A stretch of DNA of 64,000 nucleotides, from assembly GCA_937949745.1 (NCBI GenBank), contig CALECM010000048.1, positions 1-64,000 on the forward strand, read 5' to 3'. Made by a program: the position numbers and the translations under genes. The notes under the pieces are model-generated. The model was not told the origin of the DNA. It was given only the letters and a program-made list of their open reading frames with translations, and searched no databases. Shown here piece after piece: positions 19,456-26,911 of the stretch. Origin of the DNA: an uncultured Bacteroidales bacterium. GTDB taxonomy: Bacteria; Bacteroidota; Bacteroidia; Bacteroidales; WCHB1-69. Positions within the stretch are counted from its first letter, which is position 1, and the number at the start of each line of letters is the position of its first letter.

Positions 19456-20172
19456 ATGGATATAGCGATCAAAGATCTCATCAAACATTTCGACGGCAAT
19501 ATCGCCATTGATATACCGGAATTAACTATTGAAAAAGGCTGTTTACTGGGACTTGTGGGTAATAACGGCGCCGGAAAAACGACCCTTTTCCGCCTGATCC
19601 TCGATCTTTTTAAGGCCGACCGGGGATATGTGCTCAGTCAGGGAAACAACGTGGCATTGACGGAAGAATGGAAATCCTATACAGGATCTTTTATCGACAA
19701 CCGTTTCCTGATCGATTTCCTTACCCCTGAAGAATATTTCTATTTTGTAGGAGAAACTTACGGCCTGAACAAAGAAACCGTACAGGAAAGACTGGCCGTA
19801 TTCGGCCGTTTCATGAATGAAGAAATATTAAGACAGCAGAAATATATCCGGAACTTCTCCGCCGGCAACAAGCAAAAGATCGGAATCATGGCCGCCATGA
19901 TGGTAAAACCTCAAATACTGATCCTGGACGAGCCGTTTAATTTCCTTGATCCTTCGTCCCAAATCGAGATCAGGGATATGATTCTGAAAATGAACCGGGA
20001 AGACAATACCACAGTATTGATATCAAGCCATAATCTTAACTACACTACCGACATTTCCACAAGACTGATCCTGCTGGAGAAAGGAAGAATCAGGAAAGAC
20101 CTTGCTAATTCCGAAGAGGCCATTGCGGAACTCAATTCTTATTTTATCGAGAAGGCGACGAATGAGGAGTAA
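19456..20172 (+). CDS. ABC transporter ATP-binding protein
   Basis: 238 residues from the ATG at 19456 (MDIAIKDLIKHFDG); an upstream in-frame ATG at 19426 would add ten residues. Walker A is GNNGAGKT (35-42), the signature is NFSAGNKQK, Walker B is ILILDEP, and the switch His lies in SSHNL. The signature NFSAG is a variant of LSGGQ, as in other exporters of this type. It pairs with the DUF5687 permease to make a type-2 exporter. The start overlaps no neighbour. Confidence 0.94.
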   Translation: MDIAIKDLIKHFDGNIAIDIPELTIEKGCLLGLVGNNGAGKTTLFRLILDLFKADRGYVLSQGNNVALTEEWKSYTGSFIDNRFLIDFLTPEEYFYFVGETYGLNKETVQERLAVFGRFMNEEILRQQKYIRNFSAGNKQKIGIMAAMMVKPQILILDEPFNFLDPSSQIEIRDMILKMNREDNTTVLISSHNLNYTTDISTRLILLEKGRIRKDLANSEEAIAELNSYFIEKATNEE

Positions 20173-20514
20173 GGCATATGTGCTTAATCCATAACTAACA
20201 ATGATTCGTTTCATAATATTGGTTAAAATAATTAACCCCCATTATTATTCACAATCTATTACACCATGAAATTATGTGATCGTTTCACCAAACAGGCTCT
20301 TTCAATAATGGTATTGCACCATCCAGTGTATGTACGCCCCGGAATTTCTAGCAAACAGCCAAGGGATAAAAGTCTCGGAAAACCGATGAATAAAGACATA
20401 CCAGATTAATCAACCTAAAAACTATGTTTATACTCAAAAATGTACTTCATCAATCAATTTGGAACTAAAGTTCGGAAAAATTGTGTTTTTATAATATGGT
20501 ATTAATTTAAAGTA
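20173..20514. other. Intergenic region with a possible short ORF
   Basis: 342 bp between the ATPase and the radical SAM gene. It contains a 47-codon open frame (listed separately at 20266). No TAnnTTTG box or strong hairpin is visible. Confidence 0.4.
20266..20409 (+). CDS. Possible 47-residue peptide upstream of radical SAM gene
   Basis: An open frame from ATG at 20266 to TAA at 20409, encoding a basic peptide with one Cys (residue 4), a HHP motif and several Pro residues. It lies between an ABC exporter and a radical SAM enzyme, where a peptide substrate would be expected if the cluster were a RiPP locus. No Shine-Dalgarno or codon evidence supports it, and a frame of this length can occur by chance. 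It has no recognisable leader motif such as GG. Treat it as a candidate only. Confidence 0.2.
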   Translation: MKLCDRFTKQALSIMVLHHPVYVRPGISSKQPRDKSLGKPMNKDIPD

Positions 20515-21129
20515 ATGTCATTTTCCGCGCCTTTTATTGGAATTAATCGAAATCGGTTAGCTACGGACGGATTTGGAGTAACAACCTTAGCGGCTTTTTG
20601 GGGATGTCCTCTTTCCTGCTACTATTGTCTGAATCCGCAGTGCGGGAGTAGAACTTCTCCTGTTCATATTTTCACTACGGAAGAATTATACCGTCATGTG
20701 AAAAAAGATGAACTTTATTTTCTGGCTACAGGTGGCGGAATTACCTTTGGTGGCGGTGAACCTTGTCTATATCCCGATTTCATCCATGAATTCAGGACTT
20801 ATTGCGGAAAACAATGGAGCATAACCATAGAAACCTGTCTCAATATTCCTCTAAAAAATATTAAAAAAATAGATCCGGTAGTCGATCAATACATTATTGA
20901 TATTAAAGACTTGAATAATGAGATTTATAAAAATTACACAGGAAAAAATAATTCATTCCTTATTTCCAATCTAAAATGGCTGACCAGACAAGGAAGAGGA
21001 GAGAATATTAAAATCCGTGTACCTTCAATTCCGGATTTTAACACAGAGAAAGATATTCAGAAAAGTATAGAATTAATAGATCGAATAGGAATTAAGGATA
21101 TAGATATTTTTTCATATATCATAAAATAA
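20515..21129 (+). CDS. Radical SAM protein (activase-like)
   Basis: 204 residues. The radical SAM cluster motif is CX3CX2C at Cys31, Cys35 and Cys38 (CPLSCYYC), followed by a GGGITFGGGEP segment at about 73-83 that binds SAM. Overall it resembles the pyruvate formate-lyase activating enzymes but is shorter, with no extra ferredoxin insert. Such enzymes generate a 5'-deoxyadenosyl radical to act on a protein or small substrate. The next gene begins 4 bp after its stop and encodes a Cys-rich protein, a likely partner or substrate. The reaction is unknown; glycyl-radical activation is unlikely as no glycyl radical enzyme is nearby. Confidence 0.88.
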   Translation: MSFSAPFIGINRNRLATDGFGVTTLAAFWGCPLSCYYCLNPQCGSRTSPVHIFTTEELYRHVKKDELYFLATGGGITFGGGEPCLYPDFIHEFRTYCGKQWSITIETCLNIPLKNIKKIDPVVDQYIIDIKDLNNEIYKNYTGKNNSFLISNLKWLTRQGRGENIKIRVPSIPDFNTEKDIQKSIELIDRIGIKDIDIFSYIIK

Positions 21130-21133
21130 CAAC

Positions 21134-21715
21134 ATGAATAGAGGAAAAAGAACATGCAGGATATTAAAAGAAATCCGGCAACAAATTGCACTTCAAAATA
21201 ATATCGAATATGTAACATCCGAATGCCATTTTCAGGGGGAATGCAAGGGTAGCTGTCCTAAATGTGAAGCAGAAGTGATCTACCTTGAGAATGAATTAAA
21301 GAAGCGGCATCAACTGGGAAAGGCTGTTTCCATTGCCGGAATTTCCTTAGGTCTCGCCGCCTCATTTTCCGCATGTAATTCTCCGCGCAAAGAAATTCCG
21401 GCTATTCCTTCAGAAATACCGATAGAAACAATATCCGAAACGCCTCCCCTTCCCTCTCCAGATACGGTTAACGTTCCACCAGAACCAGATACTAAATGCA
21501 TTGCCATAGATGGACTGGTTTTTAATATTGTGGGAGATGTGGAGTTTGGAGAAAGTGAACCCATAGATCAAAATCCTGATTACAAATTAGAAGAGATACC
21601 ATTCACGGATCAGCTTGAACATCCCGATGAATATCCTCCTCCGATTGATGAGGATATTTTAGAAGGTGATCTCATCCTTCCTGATCCCGGGTTTCCAGAC
21701 CCGGATATAGATTAA
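21134..21715 (+). CDS. Cys-cluster/membrane-anchor protein with acidic Pro-rich tail
   Basis: 193 residues. The N-terminal part (1-60) is basic with Cys8 and a cluster CX5CX3CX2C (Cys31, 37, 41, 44), possibly a metal or Fe-S site. A hydrophobic segment (about 63-80) follows, ending FSAC with Cys81, a possible internal lipobox. From about 90 to the end the protein is rich in Pro, Glu and Asp (PEPD, PDPD), beta-poor and probably disordered, apart from a short central domain (DGLVFNIVGD). The stop of the radical SAM gene is 4 bp upstream, so translation is likely coupled. I recall similar proteins next to radical SAM genes in Bacteroidales, but their function is not known to me. It may be the substrate of the enzyme or a metal-binding partner. 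Confidence 0.8.
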   Translation: MNRGKRTCRILKEIRQQIALQNNIEYVTSECHFQGECKGSCPKCEAEVIYLENELKKRHQLGKAVSIAGISLGLAASFSACNSPRKEIPAIPSEIPIETISETPPLPSPDTVNVPPEPDTKCIAIDGLVFNIVGDVEFGESEPIDQNPDYKLEEIPFTDQLEHPDEYPPPIDEDILEGDLILPDPGFPDPDID

Positions 21716-21762
21716 GTTGTTATAATCCGGAGTAGAAAATCCAGGAAACATTTATAAAACTC

Positions 21763-21876
21763 CTATTCCTTAACAAATTTCTTCGTTACCGTCCCATGGG
21801 TAGTTTTCACATGTAAAAAATAGATCCCTGAAGAGAGATGGCTGACATTTATCAAAGTTGTGAATGTATCACGGGA
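21763..21876 (-). pseudogene. Remnant of a T9SS C-terminal sorting domain
   Basis: Translating the minus strand gives about 37 residues ending in a stop (TAG at 21763-21765). They include the hallmark LSSGIYFLHVKT and a terminal TKKFVKE, which is the end of a type A T9SS sorting domain. In the same frame an upstream stop (TAA) lies just before, so no start or signal peptide remains. This looks like a decayed 3' end of a former secreted protein gene, not an active gene. The parent protein is unknown. Confidence 0.7.
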
Positions 21877-22012
21877 AATTTATAAATCCGATCATATCAA
21901 CACCAACTGTAAAATAAATGATCTTCATATAATTATCATTCTGAATCTATTTGAGATCTTAACGGTGGGATAAAAATACTGGATTTATAACCGTCTATTG
22001 AATAATTTTACG

Positions 22013-22020
22013 TAAGTTTG
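22013..22020 (+). promoter_or_regulatory. Putative -7 box before glycosyltransferase pair
   Basis: TAAGTTTG matches TAnnTTTG on the plus strand. It is about 147 bp before the ATG at 22167, and no good -33 element is seen. Confidence 0.35.
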
Positions 22021-22166
22021 CCCCTTTACACAGTTAAGGATAGATTCAAGAATTGCATGCTGACTTAAAAATTGAATTTTCTTTATTTAATCACTAAGCT
22101 TAAAAAGCTTATAAAGATATTATTTAGCCACCACATCGGGTTGTTAACAAAAATACAATTTAGTAA

Positions 22167-23432
22167 ATGATAAAAGATAAGAAATTGACTTTTTGGATAA
22201 AAATCCTCCTTATATATACACCTTTCTTTATTTTACTCCTCATTTTAAGAACCAGGGGCGGATATGACTGGGAACAATATGTGTGGAAAGATTGGAGTTT
22301 GGCCGATCTGAAAAACGGAATTGCCGGTACCTATAATTCATGGACAGACTGTCTCCCTATTTATCATCTTATCAATTTTTTTGCAAACAAAATATCCGGA
22401 GGAATACTTGGTTTCGAATCTAATCTTTTTTCAATACGCGCGGTTTCACTATGTTTCGAATTAGGCTCTACCCTTATCCTCTTTTCATTGCTGAACAATA
22501 AATGGCACAAGTGGCATAAGGCCGTGCTCTATTCGCTCTTTTATTTCCTGAATGTGGCGGTTATTTATAATTCACTGGTATGGGGACAACTGGATGTGGC
22601 CATGACATTTTTCCTGTTCGCCTCGGTAATATGCGGATATAAAAAGAAGTGGTTACCGGCCTTTGTCCTGTATCTTTTGGCTGTAAATTTCAAATTACAG
22701 GCCCTGTTATTCCTTCCGTTGATGTTATTAATCTTCCTTCCCATGATCAGGCAAAGCAAATCTTACAAAAAGCTCTCTCTCTCTTTTTTGACAGCCATAG
22801 CCGTAAATTTCATCATTTACCTTCCTTTTCTTTTATCCCATGAATTTCCGGGTCTATGGAATGATATTGTGGATTCCTTTAACACAGACTCTTTCGTATC
22901 CAAAGGCGCGTTCAATATCTGGTATTTACTGTTTCAGAAAAATCCGATGGAGTTTTCCGTTTATGTGAAATTCTTAGGTATCTCTTATAAAGTTTGGGGT
23001 TGGCTTCTATTCGGCATTTCAAGCATTCTATTATTAATTTTCCTGTTTAAGAAAAATATCCGGTCAAATCTAACAATACGGAAATATATGTTAACCCGGA
23101 AGGATGCCTTTGCCGCTTTTTCCTTAATCACCCTGCTTTTCTTTTTTCTCAATACGGAAATGTCGGGGAGGGACTTACATCCGGCGTTTATCTTCCTGGC
23201 GGGATATGCCATGGTCTATCGCAAACCATGGCCATTTATCCTCATTAGTATTGCCTATTTCCTGAACATGGAAGCGCTTTTCCATTTTATGAAATCGCAT
23301 CATTATCATACCATGATATACATGCCCTGGTTTGCGGCGGTGTTATATCTTTCAGGTATTCTCTTACTTTCTGCAGATCTGTTATTGGCACATGGAAAAC
23401 GCATAAAAAACCTGTCCGTTAATATACTATGA
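22167..23432 (+). CDS. Gpi18-like membrane glycosyltransferase (first copy)
   Basis: 421 residues with about ten hydrophobic segments and an N-terminal cytoplasmic-to-membrane start. The YNSLVWGQLD motif in the middle resembles the Trp-Gly-Gln-Asp motif of Gpi18/PIG-V-type and related GT-C mannosyltransferases. These use polyprenyl-phosphate sugars and act on the outer face of the inner membrane. The acceptor and sugar are unknown. Its stop overlaps the start of the next gene (ATGA at 23429-23432), and the two proteins are clearly paralogous, so they are probably produced together. Confidence 0.8.
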   Translation: MIKDKKLTFWIKILLIYTPFFILLLILRTRGGYDWEQYVWKDWSLADLKNGIAGTYNSWTDCLPIYHLINFFANKISGGILGFESNLFSIRAVSLCFELGSTLILFSLLNNKWHKWHKAVLYSLFYFLNVAVIYNSLVWGQLDVAMTFFLFASVICGYKKKWLPAFVLYLLAVNFKLQALLFLPLMLLIFLPMIRQSKSYKKLSLSFLTAIAVNFIIYLPFLLSHEFPGLWNDIVDSFNTDSFVSKGAFNIWYLLFQKNPMEFSVYVKFLGISYKVWGWLLFGISSILLLIFLFKKNIRSNLTIRKYMLTRKDAFAAFSLITLLFFFLNTEMSGRDLHPAFIFLAGYAMVYRKPWPFILISIAYFLNMEALFHFMKSHHYHTMIYMPWFAAVLYLSGILLLSADLLLAHGKRIKNLSVNIL

Positions 23433-24733
23433 AGACAATACCGTACCTCATTAATTATAAAAAATTAAAAAGTTCTCCTTTTTATTATTGGATCAGGATC
23501 ATAGCTATTTATTCCCCTTTTTTGTTTTTGGTATTCTTCCTAAAGACCAAAACGGGACACTGGTGGGACAATTACCTATTTTCGCAATGGGCTGATTACA
23601 ATTCATCACATGGTTTGAAGAATGCCTATGATTCGGGAACCGATTACCTGCCATTATATCAATACGTTCTATATCTTTTCGGTAAAATGCAGGAAAATCC
23701 GTGGCTAATTTGGGATAAGCTGTATAACCTTAAGAATGTGACCATATTATTTGAATTCGGAACAACACTTTTCCTTTTTAAATATTTAGAAGGGAAATGG
23801 AAGGATACGGACAAAGCCATATTATATTCCCTATTTTATTTTCTGAATATAGCCGTTCTATATAATAGTCTGGTATGGGGACAGGTAGACGGCATCATGA
23901 CATTTTTTATTGTGGGAGCTGTACTTTTCGCGTGGAAAAGGAAATTATTCCTTTCTTTATTATTCCTTTTACTTGCAATCAATTTTAAATTACAGGCCAT
24001 TATATTCCTTCCACTTGTCGGTTTACTGCTCCTTCCTTTGTTAAAAGAAAAAGGAATTATCAAAAAAATCCTTTTCTCCACCGTGGCATTATCTATTATT
24101 CTGGTATTGATCTATTTGCCTTTCATTCTCGGAGGTCATTTTCCCCATATATGGAAAAATGTGATCGTCGGATCCGTGGGAAGATATTCGGTTGTATCCA
24201 TGAATGCCAATAATTTGTGGTACATGTTTATGAAAGATGATCCTATGCAAGTACAAAACACGGTTACTTTTTTAGGTATCACTTATAAAAACTGGGGATT
24301 TTTCTTATTCTTCCTTTCTGCTTTTTTTGCTCTTTTCCATTTCCTTAAACCTGTTTATCAAATTTTTTTCAAAAAGATAAAAGCTAATTTTTCAGAAAAA
24401 AAAGTTTGGATATCCGCGGCTCTCATCCCTCTGATTTTCTTCTTTTTTAATGTGGAAATGCATGAGCGCTATTCCCATCCGGCCCTGATATTCCTCGCTT
24501 TTTATGCGTTTTTGTATAAAAAGCCGTTACCTTATATTATTATTTCCATCGCTTATCTTTTGAATCTGGAAACCGCTACTAAATATTTCGCCTTCTCTTT
24601 TTATTCGGCTATCTTCTTTAAGGCAGGATTTATCGCCACCTTATATTTGATCGGGATCATTTTACTTTATTTGGATTTATATGATGTGAAATTCAAACCT
24701 CTAAAGAGACAGACAAAATCTCCGCCGATATAA
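23429..24733 (+). CDS. Gpi18-like membrane glycosyltransferase (second copy)
   Basis: 434 residues, a paralog of the preceding gene with aligned landmarks (FLNIAVLYNSLVWGQVDG and INFKLQAIIFLPL, both near-identical in the two copies). About ten membrane segments are expected. The start codon overlaps the upstream stop by 4 bp. A HxRYxHP-type segment (HERYSHPAL) near residue 350 corresponds to GRDLHPAF in the first copy and may mark a conserved extracytoplasmic loop. Substrate unknown. Confidence 0.8.
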   Translation: MKTIPYLINYKKLKSSPFYYWIRIIAIYSPFLFLVFFLKTKTGHWWDNYLFSQWADYNSSHGLKNAYDSGTDYLPLYQYVLYLFGKMQENPWLIWDKLYNLKNVTILFEFGTTLFLFKYLEGKWKDTDKAILYSLFYFLNIAVLYNSLVWGQVDGIMTFFIVGAVLFAWKRKLFLSLLFLLLAINFKLQAIIFLPLVGLLLLPLLKEKGIIKKILFSTVALSIILVLIYLPFILGGHFPHIWKNVIVGSVGRYSVVSMNANNLWYMFMKDDPMQVQNTVTFLGITYKNWGFFLFFLSAFFALFHFLKPVYQIFFKKIKANFSEKKVWISAALIPLIFFFFNVEMHERYSHPALIFLAFYAFLYKKPLPYIIISIAYLLNLETATKYFAFSFYSAIFFKAGFIATLYLIGIILLYLDLYDVKFKPLKRQTKSPPI

Positions 24734-24790
24734 CCTGAACTAAAAGAAATATCCGTGGAATAAAATGGTTCACAATTGCGTGAAATTATT

Positions 24791-24818
24791 CGAAGGGAAT
24801 TAATCCGTATTCCCTTCG
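24791..24818. terminator. Bidirectional hairpin between convergent genes
   Basis: A perfect 10-bp stem (CGAAGGGAAT and ATTCCCTTCG) with an 8-nt loop. It covers the stop codon and last codons of the LytTR gene and lies 57 bp after the second glycosyltransferase stop. It could stop transcription from both sides. Confidence 0.6.
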
Positions 24819-25582
24819 ATCCATTTCTTAAAGTCCGTTACTTTTTGCCGACTCATAATGATTTTCTCTTCAGCCGGAACGATCAGATTCACCACTAACC
24901 TGCCCGTAAACCAGGTATTAAGGTTTTTAACGGCTTTCCGGGCAATCACGTATTGCCTGTTTACCCGGAAAAATTGCCCGGGATCGACCATCGCGCATAT
25001 TTCATCCAATGTGTAAGGCATCTGTATTTTCTCCGTATCATTTGTTACGGCGTAAACTTCACCCTCTATGATATAAAAATATAAAATCGTGGAAATATCC
25101 AAAGGCGTAAACCGGTCGCTTTTGGACGGTATCAGAAAATGAGTCCGGTATTTTTCCCGGTTTTTAAACGTGTCTATGAGTTGTCGGATACTTTTTTCAG
25201 GAATATCCGTGTTGTCATTCCCTGCATTCGTTAAGCATTTTAATTTTTCCAGGGCTTTATTAATATCCTGCGCCTGAATCGGCTTAAGGAGATAATCGAT
25301 ACTATTTACTTTAAATGCTTTAAGCGCATACGCATCATAAGCGGTGGTGAAGATCACCGGACAGGTAATGGTAACCCGGTCGAATATTTCGAAGGATGAA
25401 CCGTCGGAAAGATGAATATCCATAAATATCAAATCCGGCATGGCATTTCCTCTGAACCATTCAAGGGTATCTTCAATTCCTTCCAGTTCGCCGACGATTT
25501 CAATATAGGGAGCATTGAGCGACAATAAATTGCGTAAGTTACGGATAGCGGTTTTTTCGTCCTCTATGATCAAAGTTTTCAT
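24800..25582 (-). CDS. LytTR-family response regulator
   Basis: 260 residues. The receiver domain covers about 1-120, with the acidic pocket E7-D8-E9 and phospho-acceptor Asp55 (in IFMDIHLSDG). The LytTR DNA-binding domain follows at about 155-255 (FIPSKSDRF in place of the usual start; FFRVNRQYVI and SRQKVTDFKKW). Its gene begins 2 bp after the stop of the LytS-like kinase gene, so the two form a two-component pair. It likely controls the divergent T9SS/DUF2807 genes or others; no target site was identified. Confidence 0.94.
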   Translation of the reverse strand: MKTLIIEDEKTAIRNLRNLLSLNAPYIEIVGELEGIEDTLEWFRGNAMPDLIFMDIHLSDGSSFEIFDRVTITCPVIFTTAYDAYALKAFKVNSIDYLLKPIQAQDINKALEKLKCLTNAGNDNTDIPEKSIRQLIDTFKNREKYRTHFLIPSKSDRFTPLDISTILYFYIIEGEVYAVTNDTEKIQMPYTLDEICAMVDPGQFFRVNRQYVIARKAVKNLNTWFTGRLVVNLIVPAEEKIIMSRQKVTDFKKWIEGNTD

Positions 25583-25584
25583 GG

Positions 25585-26661
25585 TTATGGATTTATCGGA
25601 TCTATCAACGGAATTCTGACTAAAAATAAATTACTGCTTTTTTCAACGATGATATGCTTATTGAATAACAAATTATACCTTTTGTCTAAATTCACCAGGC
25701 CTATTCCGGTTTCATGAATATGGTCGCCGTTAAATTTCGGTTGAAGAAAATTGGATACGACAAGCTGATCATCATTTTCACTGTAAATAGAAATCTCCAA
25801 AGGTTTCTTACTGCTTACCTGATTATGTTTAATCGCATTTTCTATTAATAGCTGCAAAGACATCGGGGGAAGATGTTTTCTTAAAGCCCTGTCGCTGATT
25901 TGTATATTAAAATTCAAATTGTCTTCATACCTCGTTTTCTGCAAATGAATATAAGCCTGAGTATAGGATAATTCCTGTTCCAGGTCCACCACATAACATT
26001 CTCCTTCCTGAAGTGTGTACCGGAGAACCCGTGAAAGTTCATTGATATAATCTTTCGCTTTTACCGGGGATTCATCCACCAGTGTGGAAAGTGCATTCAA
26101 AGAATTAAATAACATGTGGGGATTCAATTGCGCTTTTAAGGATTCGTACTGGTGCTTAAATATTTCCGTATTCAGCTGCTGGTGTTCCAAAGCCATCATC
26201 GATTGTTTCCTGACCAGATAAATCGCATAACAGGTGAGGAAAATAATGAGGGAAGTGATCCAATCGTGTAAAGGATGTGTAATATGGTAAAGAAGGACTT
26301 CGGCATTGGGTACATCTTTATAATGGATGGAGAAAAGTATCCGTTCGGCGAGTTCCCTTAATAAAGTTCCGCCGACAAAAAGGAATAAAAGCGAAAGCAG
26401 GATTTTCCCGATGCCGATCTTTTGATTCGGACGGTGAAATTTAAAAATCAACAAATTGGATATGAATAAAATACTCATAATAACAATGGACGTAAGCGCT
26501 TCCGCTACAATATCGGAGAAAGAACCGGTATAAATCCGGCTGAAAATCTCATCATCCGCAAAAAAAATCGATAATTCCGGCAGGATAGTCAATAAAGAAA
26601 TCACAACGGACAGGATGATCACAATCCATAAATCTTTTGAGCTCATTTTATTTTTATCCAT
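25585..26661 (-). CDS. LytS-like sensor histidine kinase (His_kinase/HATPase)
   Basis: About 358 residues from the ATG at 26661; the frame continues upstream to 26691. Four membrane segments lie in the first 160 residues. The dimerisation and phospho-acceptor helix contains AQLNPHMLFNSLNAL, with His182 from this start, the signature of the His_kinase (LytS) family. A degenerate HATPase domain follows with LLIENAIKHNQ and GIGLVNLDKRY. It pairs with the LytTR regulator downstream. The stimulus is unknown. A TAAATTTG box precedes it at 26680-26687. Confidence 0.93.
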   Translation of the reverse strand: MDKNKMSSKDLWIVIILSVVISLLTILPELSIFFADDEIFSRIYTGSFSDIVAEALTSIVIMSILFISNLLIFKFHRPNQKIGIGKILLSLLFLFVGGTLLRELAERILFSIHYKDVPNAEVLLYHITHPLHDWITSLIIFLTCYAIYLVRKQSMMALEHQQLNTEIFKHQYESLKAQLNPHMLFNSLNALSTLVDESPVKAKDYINELSRVLRYTLQEGECYVVDLEQELSYTQAYIHLQKTRYEDNLNFNIQISDRALRKHLPPMSLQLLIENAIKHNQVSSKKPLEISIYSENDDQLVVSNFLQPKFNGDHIHETGIGLVNLDKRYNLLFNKHIIVEKSSNLFLVRIPLIDPINP

Positions 26662-26679
26662 TATTGACACAGTAATCGG

Positions 26680-26687
26680 CAAATTTA
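26680..26687 (-). promoter_or_regulatory. -7 box for kinase-regulator operon
   Basis: Minus-strand TAAATTTG, an exact TAnnTTTG match, giving a leader of about 12 nt before the ATG at 26661. Confidence 0.45.
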
Positions 26688-26880
26688 TCAATAATCAGAT
26701 AAAATAATACAGATTATGGTATAAATTGTCGATTTTGAAGGTTAAATTGCCGAATAATGGTTTTTACCTCAAAAAATGAATATTTTACCTCTTTTTCGAA
26801 CTAAAACCGTAATTATACAAGGTCATCCCCGAATTTGTACAATTTAAGGAAAATATTATCCTGTCAAATAAACAGCCTCC

Positions 26881-26888
26881 TATTTTTG
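26881..26888 (+). promoter_or_regulatory. -7 box for T9SS-DUF2807 operon
   Basis: TATTTTTG on the plus strand matches TAnnTTTG, about 23 bp before the ATG at 26912. It is divergent from the LytS promoter, so the 220-bp gap is a candidate site for LytTR control. Confidence 0.45.
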
Positions 26889-26911
26889 CGCCATAAACTT
26901 AAATTACAGTC

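Larger units (their letters stand above)
21716..22166. other. Intergenic region with T9SS relic and promoter box
   Basis: About 450 bp. It holds the minus-strand T9SS sorting-domain relic listed separately (21763-21876) and a TAAGTTTG box on the plus strand at 22013-22020 that may serve the first glycosyltransferase gene. No intact gene is present. Confidence 0.5.

Noticed and set aside
20515..21129. Pyruvate formate-lyase activating enzyme
   Set aside because: No formate-lyase or other glycyl radical gene is nearby, and the protein is shorter than PflA.
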